From Acidimicrobiaceae bacterium (GTDB lineage Bacteria > Actinomycetota > Acidimicrobiia > Acidimicrobiales > Ilumatobacteraceae): DNA of 24,822 nucleotides. The stretch's first letter is position 1. Each line of letters begins with the position of its first letter. The notes under the pieces are model-generated. The model had not been told where the DNA came from and searched no databases. It saw nothing but the letters and a program-made list of their open reading frames with translations. Location of the stretch: NCBI GenBank assembly GCA_947458565.1, contig CANGZK010000004.1, positions 1 through 24,822 of the forward strand. Reading direction: 5' to 3'. Below, piece by piece: positions 1-6,800 of the stretch. Position numbers and translations under genes: made by a program.

Positions 1-1710
1 ACCAGCATGAGCGGTGGCATGCATGTGTATTTTGAAGTTGCTGTAGCAGTCACCATCTTTTTATTAGCCGGCCGATATTTTGAAGCGCGAGCAAAACGCC
101 GCGCAGGTGATGCGTTGCGGGCATTGCTGGCGTTGGGTGCGCGCACCGCGACTATTTTGCGCGATGGCGAAGAAACAACAATTGATGCGGTGTTGATACG
201 AGTTGGCGACATGATTGTTGTGCGCCCCGGCGAGATTATTGCTGCAGATGGTGTTGTTATGGAGGGCGCATCAAGCATCGATGCGTCAACACTCACAGGT
301 GAAAGCGTGCCAGTCGATGTGCAGGTAGGCAGCAAGGTCACGGGCACAACGGTGAACTTGACCGGACGATTAGTAGTGCGTGCGCGTCGAGTTGGCGCCG
401 ACTCGACATTCGCGCAAATCACCAAACTCGTGCGCGATGCACAATCAACCAAAGCACCTGTGCAACGACTTGCCGACCGTGTGAGCAGTGTGTTTGTGCC
501 AACAGTGATTGCGCTTTCAATCCTCACATTTATCGCGTGGTATGTGATGGGCGACGACATTGAACGTTTGGCTGATGCATTTGAAGCGGCAGTTTCGGTA
601 TTGATCATTGCGTGCCCTTGCGCACTTGGACTTGCTACTCCAACTGCATTGATGGTGGGTAGCGGACGAGCTGCACAAATGGGCATCGTGATTAAAGGTG
701 TAGATGTATTGCAAAGCACCCGTCGCATCGACACCGTGGTATTTGATAAGACCGGCACAGTAACTACAGGCGTCATGCAGCTCCTTGACGTTGTGGTTGC
801 TGCAGGCACAACTCGCGCCGAAGTGTTGGGCTTCGCGGGCGCACTTGAATTTGCAAGCGAACACCCTGTTGCGAAAGCAATTGCATCTGCAGCCCGTGCC
901 GAATTGGGCAGTCTGGCAAGCGTGCAGCAATTTGAGTCAATTGCGGGGCAAGGAACAGTTGGTGTGGTTGATGGTCATCGAGTGATGGTGGGTGGCGAGC
1001 AGTTACTGAACTCTCGCACGGTGATTATCTCTGGCCCATTGCGGCAAGCCTTGAAAGTTGCTCGCGACTCTGGCAACACAGCGGTATTGGTTGCCTATGA
1101 CGGCATGGCCAAGGCAGTGTGCGTGGTGGCTGACCGACCAAAGACAAATAGCGCAGCAGCCATTGCGTCATTGCGCGAACTGGGCTTGCGACCTGTGTTG
1201 TTGACCGGTGACAACTTGGCAACCGCATTGGCAGTTGCAGAACAAGTAGGTATCGAAACCGACGACCAACACGTAATCGCTGGTGTGTTGCCGGCAGAAA
1301 AAGTGCGCGTTGTTGCCGACTTGCAAGAGCGTGGCTATGCAGTTGCAATGGTTGGTGACGGAGTTAACGATGCAGCAGCACTAGCTCAGGCCGACGTGGG
1401 AATTGCCATGGGCACAGGTACCGATGTTGCAATGAGCGCGAGTGATCTCACCATCGTGAGTGGAGACTTGCGTCTTGTCACCGACGCAATTTTGTTGTCG
1501 CGCGCCACACTGCGAACGATTAGCGCGAATGTGTTTTGGGCATTTGCATATAACGCTGCGGCAATCCCGCTTGCCGCGCTTGGATATATGAACCCAATGT
1601 GGGCCGGACTTGCAATGGCATTGTCAAGCGTGTTTGTGGTGAGCAACTCGTTGCGCCTACGCACTGCAAAACTCAGCCAGCACACTGCATTTGTTCACGC
1701 AACTCGCTAA
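1..1710 (+). CDS. copA: Cu(I)-exporting P1B-type ATPase, 5' truncated by the window edge
   Basis: Heavy-metal-translocating P-type ATPase that uses ATP to move Cu(I) across the cytoplasmic membrane. The frame is open from base 1, so the N-terminal metal-binding domain and first helices lie outside. Counting from the first ATG at 7, visible motifs are actuator TGES (about residue 97), the intramembrane metal site CPC (203-205), phosphorylation motif DKTGT (247-251), an SEHPVAKA nucleotide-binding HP motif, and hinge GDGVNDAA (450-457). The last two helices carry the YN pair (FAYNAAAIP) and a MALSS motif, the ligand set known for Cu(I)-specific P1B-1 pumps. The C-terminus is short and basic. 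Its last 38 bases overlap the convergent gene on the opposite strand. Family is certain; Cu(I) specificity is inferred from the CPC/YN/MxxSS set. Confidence 0.95.
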   Translation, partial: TSMSGGMHVYFEVAVAVTIFLLAGRYFEARAKRRAGDALRALLALGARTATILRDGEETTIDAVLIRVGDMIVVRPGEIIAADGVVMEGASSIDASTLTGESVPVDVQVGSKVTGTTVNLTGRLVVRARRVGADSTFAQITKLVRDAQSTKAPVQRLADRVSSVFVPTVIALSILTFIAWYVMGDDIERLADAFEAAVSVLIIACPCALGLATPTALMVGSGRAAQMGIVIKGVDVLQSTRRIDTVVFDKTGTVTTGVMQLLDVVVAAGTTRAEVLGFAGALEFASEHPVAKAIASAARAELGSLASVQQFESIAGQGTVGVVDGHRVMVGGEQLLNSRTVIISGPLRQALKVARDSGNTAVLVAYDGMAKAVCVVADRPKTNSAAAIASLRELGLRPVLLTGDNLATALAVAEQVGIETDDQHVIAGVLPAEKVRVVADLQERGYAVAMVGDGVNDAAALAQADVGIAMGTGTDVAMSASDLTIVSGDLRLVTDAILLSRATLRTISANVFWAFAYNAAAIPLAALGYMNPMWAGLAMALSSVFVVSNSLRLRTAKLSQHTAFVHATR

Positions 1711-2443
1711 TCGCGGTACTTCTCCAACTGTGCACAGTTCTGACGTTGACACCCGCGTCAGAAGCAATTGAACGAAAACTTTTGCCGTCTGCGAGTTGTT
1801 GCAACACGCTGAGAGACCGCGCTCCTAAATTCCATTTTGATGCTTCGGCGAGCAAGCTGACTATTTCATCTTCTGGATTGATTTGAGTCTCGGGAGTCGG
1901 GATCATGTCGATTGCATCGTCACCCCATGCAACAGCAAGTTGCTTGAGACGACTGTCGCGCACAAATGCAAAGTATTCAGAATCACGCACCAAGTTGGAT
2001 GCGATTTTGATAGGTCGCTTTTTGATTGGATAGGTACGGATTTGTATCCAGGCTTGAGCGACGGTGTCGGTGAACGCCTCGTCAAACCCTCCGCGAGCCA
2101 GCTTGCCGCGCCGAGCAGCAATTGAGATCAGTGGTGGCAGAAGGCGCTGCAACACAATGCGGGTTGCAAGTTCATCGTTAGCTGCGCGGATAACCAGCTT
2201 GAATAAGTATTGATCGCCGACAGAATCGGTTGCTTCAAGACCAAAGCCCGCCCGAATGAGAACTTCATCAAGATTGGCTACTCGCGAGCCTGGAAGCCCC
2301 CAGCCGTTGACCCGTCTCAGTGTGGTTGGCGTAATTGAGAGAGCCGACCATTCCTGCACAAGTGTGCGAACCGTGGACGAATTGCCAGTTGGGTGAATGA
2401 TGGTTGTGGGACGTGTACAAATGCGTGCTGTTTTTGTGGTCAT
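1673..2443 (-). CDS. sigma-like / HTH DNA-binding protein of unknown role
   Basis: Predicted DNA-binding protein of 256 residues. The middle part (AFTDTVAQAWIQIRTYPI followed by a basic RPIKIASNLVRD stretch) resembles the helix pattern of sigma-70 region 2. The C-terminal 45 residues (about SLSVLQQLADGKSFRSIA then GVNVRTVHSWRS) have the helix-turn-helix spacing of sigma region 4 or LuxR-type domains. I read it as a sigma-like or transcriptional regulatory protein, but no canonical promoter-recognition motif is complete. I chose the ATG at 2443; an in-frame GTG at 2482 would add 13 residues, and neither has a clear ribosome site. It faces the dienelactone hydrolase gene divergently and runs 38 bases into the 3' end of the copper ATPase. 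Gene is likely real because the reading frame is long and the protein composition is normal. Confidence 0.7.
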   Translation of the reverse strand: MTTKTARICTRPTTIIHPTGNSSTVRTLVQEWSALSITPTTLRRVNGWGLPGSRVANLDEVLIRAGFGLEATDSVGDQYLFKLVIRAANDELATRIVLQRLLPPLISIAARRGKLARGGFDEAFTDTVAQAWIQIRTYPIKKRPIKIASNLVRDSEYFAFVRDSRLKQLAVAWGDDAIDMIPTPETQINPEDEIVSLLAEASKWNLGARSLSVLQQLADGKSFRSIASDAGVNVRTVHSWRSTAISELREQMQCAG

Positions 2444-2526
2444 GCAGTTGATGATCCGCACCGCACTCACCGCACTTCTCACTGCAAGTCACACTGATAT
2501 TGCTATTGCTGCAAAGATTGAGAACT

Positions 2527-3186
2527 ATGAGAATTACATTGCCCTCAGGAACTCCTGCTGAGATTGATTTGAGTGTGGCGAACCCCGTGATGGGGCTTGT
2601 GATCATGCCGGACATCTTTGGAATGCGACCACTTTTTGATGATCTTGTTGCTCAATTGGCACGTGAGTGGAAAATGGCAGTCATTGCGATTGAGCCATTT
2701 CCCAATCAAACGTTGTCAGCCGACATCGCTGAGCGGATGGCGTGCGTTCCACTGTTGAGTGATGACGCAATACTGCGCGACATGCACGAAGCAGCCGATG
2801 CACTCGGTGTAGATCGAGTTGGCTTGATGGGGTTTTGCATGGGCGGAATGTATTGTCACAAAGCAGCACGTAGCGATCGGTTTGCTCGGATCTCATCGTT
2901 CTACGGAATGATTCATATTCCCGAAGGCTGGATGAGTTCCACACAAGGTGATCCACTTGCTTACTTAGAGGGTGGACATGCCGACCGAGTGCTTGCGATC
3001 ATCGGATCACTCGACCCGTACACACCGCCAGACCAAGTGTTGGAGTTGCGTGCCGCAGGCGTGACCGTGCAGGAATACCCCGAAGCTGTGCACGGTTTTG
3101 CTCACGATGCAGCGCGTCCGGCTCATCGCGCACATGATGCACACGACGCATTTAGTCGCACGCGCGACTGGCTGTTAACTAGCTAG
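2527..3186 (+). CDS. dienelactone hydrolase family alpha/beta hydrolase
   Basis: Cytoplasmic alpha/beta hydrolase of 219 residues, the usual length for the dienelactone hydrolase family (about 220-250). The nucleophile elbow is GFCMGG with Cys104, the acid is probably Asp153 (SLDPYTPP) and the base His189 in the VHGF motif, which together form the Cys-Asp-His triad of this family. An early PDIFGMRP segment matches the substrate/oxyanion loop. The C-terminus is His/Ala/Arg rich. The actual substrate is unknown: many members are not part of chlorocatechol degradation, and no aromatic pathway genes are nearby. ATG 2527 is chosen over TTG 2500 because the fold begins just after it. The 3' end overlaps the Crp-family gene by 8 bases, tail to tail. 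Confidence 0.88.
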   Translation: MRITLPSGTPAEIDLSVANPVMGLVIMPDIFGMRPLFDDLVAQLAREWKMAVIAIEPFPNQTLSADIAERMACVPLLSDDAILRDMHEAADALGVDRVGLMGFCMGGMYCHKAARSDRFARISSFYGMIHIPEGWMSSTQGDPLAYLEGGHADRVLAIIGSLDPYTPPDQVLELRAAGVTVQEYPEAVHGFAHDAARPAHRAHDAHDAFSRTRDWLLTS

Positions 3187-3844
3187 AGCGAACTGTCATG
3201 CGGTCGCGCATGATGATGTGGTAGCGACGATCTTGTTGCTTGAGCCAACCAAGTCGAATAAAACTTGCGATTGCTTTGTTGACACGTTCACGTGATGCGC
3301 CGACCATGCCGGCCAATTCTTCTTGCGTAACAGGCAAGACAAAATCGTCACTTCCGCCAGAAAGTTCGAGCAATCGTTTTGCTGTGCGGCCAGTGACGTC
3401 AAGAAACACGCTGTCGGCCAATACTTCGTCCATCACGCGCAAGCGAGCTGCGAGCAATTTAGTGACACCCCACAACATTGTCGGGTGAGTTCGCATCTGC
3501 TCAACTACCGGTGCATATGGAATGCACAGGACTGAACTTGTCTCAATTGCGCGAGCCATTGCACTGCGCGAACCATTGTCGAGCAAACCAAGTTCGCCAA
3601 ACAAATCGCCGTCTTCCATGAGCGCCAACATGCTTTCGCGACTGTCGAGCGGCTTGTTGCCAATGGCAATTGCGATGCGTCCAGTGAGCACAACGAACAG
3701 TGCGTCTGGTGTATCGCCCTCATTAAACAACACGTCACCCCGTTGGAGCGTTTGAGTCTTGGCCGAAGCAGCGATCGCTGTGAGCGCTTCTACTGGTGTT
3801 TCTGCGAAGAATGCAGTGTTGGAGAGTATGTCTTCGTGTGTCAT
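3179..3844 (-). CDS. Crp/Fnr family transcriptional regulator, probable cyclic-nucleotide binder
   Basis: Regulator of 221 residues with an N-terminal cyclic-nucleotide-binding beta-roll (about 10-115), a dimer helix (about 125-140) and a C-terminal winged helix. The phosphate-binding cassette FGELGLLDNGSRSAMARA (82-99) retains Glu84, Arg93 and Ser94, the residues that contact cAMP in Crp, so a cyclic nucleotide ligand is likely. The recognition helix lies in VGASRERVNKAIASFIRLG (about 181-199). This arrangement resembles actinobacterial GlxR/Crp regulators. No FNR-type cysteine cluster is seen. The start ATG at 3844 is only 24 bases from the divergent ispD start, and a TACCGT hexamer ends 9 bases upstream, consistent with a short or absent leader. 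Confidence 0.93.
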   Translation of the reverse strand: MTHEDILSNTAFFAETPVEALTAIAASAKTQTLQRGDVLFNEGDTPDALFVVLTGRIAIAIGNKPLDSRESMLALMEDGDLFGELGLLDNGSRSAMARAIETSSVLCIPYAPVVEQMRTHPTMLWGVTKLLAARLRVMDEVLADSVFLDVTGRTAKRLLELSGGSDDFVLPVTQEELAGMVGASRERVNKAIASFIRLGWLKQQDRRYHIIMRDRMTVRSS

Positions 3845-3868
3845 GAAGTTATGACGGTACTACCCTAA
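3845..3868. promoter_or_regulatory. 24-bp divergent promoter region between the Crp-family gene and ispD
   Basis: The two start codons are separated by 24 bases. Two TANNNT hexamers lie back to back: TACCGT on the minus strand (3859-3854), 9 bases before the regulator's ATG, and TACCCT on the plus strand (3861-3866), 2 bases before the annotated ispD ATG and 8 bases before an in-frame GTG at 3875. Any -35 element for either gene must lie inside the other gene. Promoter assignment is inferred. Confidence 0.45.
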
Positions 3869-4519
3869 ATGAGCGTGACAACCATGCCTAACGAGATTGT
3901 TTGGACAATCGTCGTGGCCGCAGGATCGGGTGCCAGATTTGGGAGTCCGAAGCAGTTTGCGATGCTTGGAGACCGACGCGTATTGGACTGGTCAGTTGCC
4001 AGCGCGAGCGCAGTGAGTGCAGGGGTAATTGTGGTGTTACCGCCAGACGCAACGCTAGGTGAAGGCCAGGTTGCCGGAGGAGAAACTCGTAGCGAGTCAG
4101 TGCGCTGTGGACTGAGGGCAGTACCACCAGAGGCAACGATTATCTGTGTTCACGATGCAGCGCGTCCTTTTGCGACTGAACACTTGTTTAGAGAGACAAT
4201 TTCTCAAGTGCACAATGGTGCCGATGGCGCTGTTCCTGCAATTGGTGTTACTGACACAATCAAACAAGTTGATGCACAAAATGTTGTTGTCAATACTCCA
4301 GACAGATCGGCATTGGTGGCAGTACAAACACCACAAGCGTTCAGAGCTGCAGTATTGCGCGAAGCTCACGCCTCGAGTCCTGAAGGAACAGACGACGCAA
4401 CACTTGTTGAGCTATTGGGCAAGCGTGTAGTTGTTGTGGCTGGTGAGGCGCTTAATCGCAAACTCACAGCCCCCGAAGATTTGGAATGGGCTCGTGCTAC
4501 CGCACGAACCGAAGTGTAA
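3869..4519 (+). CDS. ispD: 2-C-methyl-D-erythritol 4-phosphate cytidylyltransferase
   Basis: Third step of the MEP isoprenoid pathway: joins CTP and MEP to give CDP-ME. The 216-residue protein has the nucleotide-binding loop AAGSGARFG with Lys28 (PKQF), GETRSESV (71-78), HDAARP (95-100), TPQAF (154-158) and TDDATL (164-169), all in family order and spacing. Length is slightly below the usual 225-235. Start is uncertain: ATG 3869, GTG 3875 or ATG 3884. GTG 3875 would sit 8 bases after a TACCCT hexamer, as in other leaderless-looking genes here. ispF follows after 10 bases with a strong Shine-Dalgarno sequence, so the two are co-transcribed. Confidence 0.96.
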   Translation: MSVTTMPNEIVWTIVVAAGSGARFGSPKQFAMLGDRRVLDWSVASASAVSAGVIVVLPPDATLGEGQVAGGETRSESVRCGLRAVPPEATIICVHDAARPFATEHLFRETISQVHNGADGAVPAIGVTDTIKQVDAQNVVVNTPDRSALVAVQTPQAFRAAVLREAHASSPEGTDDATLVELLGKRVVVVAGEALNRKLTAPEDLEWARATARTEV

Positions 4520-4523
4520 GGAG
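4518..4523 (+). promoter_or_regulatory. Shine-Dalgarno sequence of ispF
   Basis: AAGGAG overlaps the ispD stop codon and ends 6 bases before the ispF ATG at 4530. It fixes the ispF start and rules out an in-frame extension back into ispD. It is one of the few strong ribosome sites in the window. Confidence 0.85.
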
Positions 4524-4529
4524 ACAACG

Positions 4530-5021
4530 ATGGCTACTGCGATTCGAGTGGGACAAGGTTTTGATATTCACCGTTTTGAAGAAACACCGAGCGGCCGTGT
4601 ACTCGTACTTGGCGGCGTGCAATTTGTGGGCGAACGCGCATTAGTAGGGCACAGTGATGCTGACGTGATTGCTCATGCAATTGCCGATGCGCTTCTTGGC
4701 GCAGCATCACTTGGTGATATTGGTCAACACTTTCCAGACACCGACCCAAAATGGGCAGGCGTTGATTCGTTGCAGTTGCTGTCGCATGTAGTTGAGTTGG
4801 TGAAAAAGAATGGTTTTGAAATTGGCAATGTTGATTGCAGTGTGGTTTGTGAAAAACCCAAGCTTGCACCCCATCGTGAGGAGATGCAACGTAAACTCAT
4901 CAATGTGGTCGGCGCTCCTGTTTCGGTAAAAGGACGCAGAGCAGAAGGTCTCGGTGCACTTGGTCGTGAAGAAGGCATTGCGTGTTGGGCAGTGTGCGTG
5001 ATTGAACGAGTGGCGCAATGA
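4530..5021 (+). CDS. ispF: 2-C-methyl-D-erythritol 2,4-cyclodiphosphate synthase
   Basis: Fifth step of the MEP pathway: cyclises CDP-ME 2-phosphate to ME-cPP with loss of CMP, as a trimer with active sites between subunits. The 163-residue length is normal. Zinc ligands by homology are Asp12 and His14 (GFDIHRF) and His49 (after HSDADV). The conserved PDTDP and EKPKLAPH segments are present, and the C-terminus ends in GREEGIACWAV. Odd point: the region normally reading K-x-T-T/T-x-E-x-LG is VSVKGRRAEGLGALG, so the usual threonines are arginines (136-137). Its stop overlaps the rlmB start (ATGA), indicating translational coupling. Confidence 0.96.
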   Translation: MATAIRVGQGFDIHRFEETPSGRVLVLGGVQFVGERALVGHSDADVIAHAIADALLGAASLGDIGQHFPDTDPKWAGVDSLQLLSHVVELVKKNGFEIGNVDCSVVCEKPKLAPHREEMQRKLINVVGAPVSVKGRRAEGLGALGREEGIACWAVCVIERVAQ

Positions 5022-6061
5022 AGCCACGCGATTCTCGACCTGGCAAGGGTCCGCGTAGCGGAGCAACAAGCAGCAACAAGCGTGCCGCTGCAGGTGGAAG
5101 TGGTCGCAGCGCAGCCAGCGGAACTGGCCGCAGTGCTGGGGGCAAGCGAGTAGATCCACGCGACGCACGTCGTGATCCTCGTGACGCAAAGCGTCCACCT
5201 CGAGATGCGAAATATGCACCACGTGCAGCAGTCAACACCAAGCGAAGTCGCCCACCGGCACGTGAACACACGGGCCCGCGCGCGCCACGACCAGATCAAC
5301 ACGGACTGGGTGGATCACAGATTGAAGGCCGTCAGGCAGTGCGTGAGTTGCTCATCGCGCAACGTCGAAAAACTTTTGAGATTTGGGTGTCCAATGATTT
5401 GGACGAGAACGATGTGATTAATGACATTTTGGCGCTGGCCGCAGATCAGCGTGTGCCAGTGCGACGCGTGCCGCGAAAAGAAATTGAAAAAGAAGCACGC
5501 AGCGAAGCACCGCAAGGTGTGCTTGCAATGGCGGCTCCAATTCCCGACGTCGAACTTGGTGACTTGCTTGCTCCGCGCAAGGGCAATGTTCCTGCATTTT
5601 TGGTTGCAATTGATGGTGTTACTGATCCGGGCAACCTCGGTGCAATCTTGCGTTCGTGTGATGGAGCGGGTGTGCATGGTGTGATATTGCCCCGACATCG
5701 AGCCGTACACATCACACCAACTGCCGCAAAATCTGCAGCAGGTGCAGCAGAGTATGTGCCGATGTGTGTAGTGGGCGGGTTGCCAACTGCACTCAAGCAA
5801 ATGAAAGATGCAGGAGTGTGGATCGTTGGATTGAGCGATGCTGCTGACAAAAACATCTTTGAGATTGGTGATCTGACATCTGAACCAATTTGTTTGGTGT
5901 TGGGTGCTGAAGGTGCAGGTTTGTCCCGACTTGTCAAAGAACGTTGTGATTTGTTGGTGAGTATTCCAATGGGTGGATCGCTTTCATCACTCAACGTTTC
6001 GGCTGCTGCAGCACTTGCAACGTATGAAGTAGTTCGTTCGCGCGTTGCCAAGACCAAATAA
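5018..6061 (+). CDS. rlmB: 23S rRNA 2'-O-methyltransferase, TrmH/SpoU family, with a long basic N-terminal tail
   Basis: SPOUT-class RNA methyltransferase of 347 residues; RlmB methylates the 2'-OH of a guanosine in 23S rRNA domain V. From about residue 100 it is standard: an N-terminal substrate-binding domain (IEGRQAVRELL), then the SPOUT domain with DPGNLGAILRSCD, LVLGAEGAGLS and the knot motif SIPMGGSLSSLNVSAAAA. The first ~97 residues are unusual: Lys/Arg/Gly/Ser rich, low complexity, with a 7-residue repeat centred on PRDA at residues 46-66. Start ATG overlaps the ispF stop by 4 bases. Specificity (RlmB versus another TrmH-family member) cannot be proven from sequence, but length and the paired ispD-ispF context, as in other actinobacteria, favour RlmB. 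Confidence 0.9.
   Translation: MKPRDSRPGKGPRSGATSSNKRAAAGGSGRSAASGTGRSAGGKRVDPRDARRDPRDAKRPPRDAKYAPRAAVNTKRSRPPAREHTGPRAPRPDQHGLGGSQIEGRQAVRELLIAQRRKTFEIWVSNDLDENDVINDILALAADQRVPVRRVPRKEIEKEARSEAPQGVLAMAAPIPDVELGDLLAPRKGNVPAFLVAIDGVTDPGNLGAILRSCDGAGVHGVILPRHRAVHITPTAAKSAAGAAEYVPMCVVGGLPTALKQMKDAGVWIVGLSDAADKNIFEIGDLTSEPICLVLGAEGAGLSRLVKERCDLLVSIPMGGSLSSLNVSAAAALATYEVVRSRVAKTK
5153..5236 (+). repeat. in-frame 21-bp coding repeat in the rlmB N-terminus
   Basis: Three clear and one degenerate copy of a 21-base unit encode a heptad of the type D/P-P-R-D-A-R/K-R (residues 46-66), followed by a weaker APRAAVN copy. The repeat lies in the disordered basic tail upstream of the catalytic domain. Confidence 0.7.
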
Positions 6062-6080
6062 CTCGCTGTAACCTAGACGA

Positions 6081-6155
6081 GCCGGGTTAGCTCAGAGGCA
6101 GAGCAACCGCCTTGTAAGCGGTAGGTCGTGGGTTCAATTCCCACACTCGGCTCCA
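6081..6155 (+). tRNA. tRNA-Thr (anticodon TGT), CCA encoded
   Basis: Cloverleaf read by eye: acceptor GCCGGGT pairs with ACTCGGC (one G-T wobble), D-arm GCTC/GAGC with a short 7-base loop, anticodon stem ACCGC/GCGGT with loop CTTGTAA giving anticodon TGT (6113-6115), variable AGGTC, T-arm GTGGG/CCCAC with loop TTCAATT, discriminator T and encoded CCA (6153-6155). Anticodon TGT reads ACA and related threonine codons. It begins 19 bases after rlmB. Confidence 0.96.
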
Positions 6156-6165
6156 CTACATCAAG

Positions 6166-6171
6166 TACGGT
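6166..6171 (+). promoter_or_regulatory. -10-like hexamer of the LytR_C gene
   Basis: TACGGT ends 7 bases before the ATG at 6179, and no Shine-Dalgarno sequence precedes the start. This fits a leaderless transcript starting at or near the ATG. Inferred from position only. Confidence 0.4.
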
Positions 6172-6178
6172 TGTTGGT

Positions 6179-6778
6179 ATGAGCCAAGAACAACGTCGTC
6201 CCCGTCGAGAGCCAGTGTCACGCAGTTCCTCAATCAATTCAACAATGTCCATTGTTGTTGCAGTGATTGCAGTGTTGCTTGGTTTTCTCATTCTGCGTGA
6301 CATTCGTGGCGGCAGCACTACAGCACCAGCCCCCGATGGTGGAGAAACAACAACAAGCGTTAGCGACACAGTTCCGGTTGTGACAACAGTTCCTGCAACA
6401 ATTCCGTTAACCGCATTCAAAATTCAAGTTGCTAATGCGTCAAAGGTTTCTGGAAGCGCCGGCCAGTTGACCACCGAGTTGCAGGGTCGTGGCTACATCG
6501 TGCAACCTGCAGTGAACTCAAGTGAGATCACGCCAAAACAAACCGCAACAGTCGTGTATTACTTGCCAGGTAGCGAAGTTCAAGCAGCCCAAGTTGCTGC
6601 CGAACTTGGCGGTGTTGCAACGGCAATCATGCCAGCTCCGATTCCAACAGAGGGTGGAAAACTTGGAGAAGCAAGCATTCTGATTTTGTTGGGAACCGAT
6701 GTTGCGGGCAAACCGCTTGCTTCACCAGTGCCAACCGTGCCAGTCGCACCAGTTGTGACCACACTTCCTCCTGGCTGA
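6179..6778 (+). CDS. membrane-anchored LytR C-terminal-domain protein
   Basis: 199-residue protein with a basic cytoplasmic N-terminus, one transmembrane helix (about 22-40), a Thr/Val/Pro-rich extracytoplasmic linker (44-77), a LytR_C domain (about 79-171, beginning FKIQVANASKVSGSAGQL) and a Pro/Val-rich tail. LytR_C domains occur at the C-terminus of LytR-CpsA-Psr cell-wall glycopolymer ligases and as stand-alone anchored proteins in actinobacteria; their precise function is not established. No LCP catalytic domain is present here. The ATG at 6179 is chosen because an earlier in-frame start at 6128 would lie inside the tRNA. It converges on the glycerate kinase gene. Confidence 0.88.
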   Translation: MSQEQRRPRREPVSRSSSINSTMSIVVAVIAVLLGFLILRDIRGGSTTAPAPDGGETTTSVSDTVPVVTTVPATIPLTAFKIQVANASKVSGSAGQLTTELQGRGYIVQPAVNSSEITPKQTATVVYYLPGSEVQAAQVAAELGGVATAIMPAPIPTEGGKLGEASILILLGTDVAGKPLASPVPTVPVAPVVTTLPPG

Positions 6779-6779
6779 T

Positions 6780-6800
6780 CTCGTTCGCTTTCGCGAGTAA
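6780..6800. terminator. weak hairpin between convergent genes
   Basis: TCGC-TTTC-GCGA (6785-6796) forms a short stem followed by TAATTA between the LytR_C stop and the glycerate kinase stop. It could act as a minimal bidirectional terminator, but the stem is only four canonical pairs. Confidence 0.25.

Noticed and set aside
2268..2615. Minus-strand frame of about 115 codons opposite the start of the dienelactone hydrolase gene
   Set aside because: His/Ser/Cys-rich composition; it overlaps both the sigma-like gene and the hydrolase start and has no recognisable domain.
4431..4529. In-frame extension of ispF upstream into ispD, suggesting an IspDF fusion
   Set aside because: The extension is in a different frame from IspD, its sequence matches no family, and a strong Shine-Dalgarno sits right before ATG 4530.
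4707..5302. Long minus-strand open frames (up to about 190 codons) opposite ispF and rlmB
   Set aside because: They are antisense to strongly conserved IspF/RlmB sequence, have Cys/Arg/Thr-rich unnatural composition and no ribosome site.
6128..6178. Upstream start for the LytR_C gene
   Set aside because: It would begin inside the T-arm of tRNA-Thr; ATG 6179 with a TACGGT hexamer at 7 bases is better.
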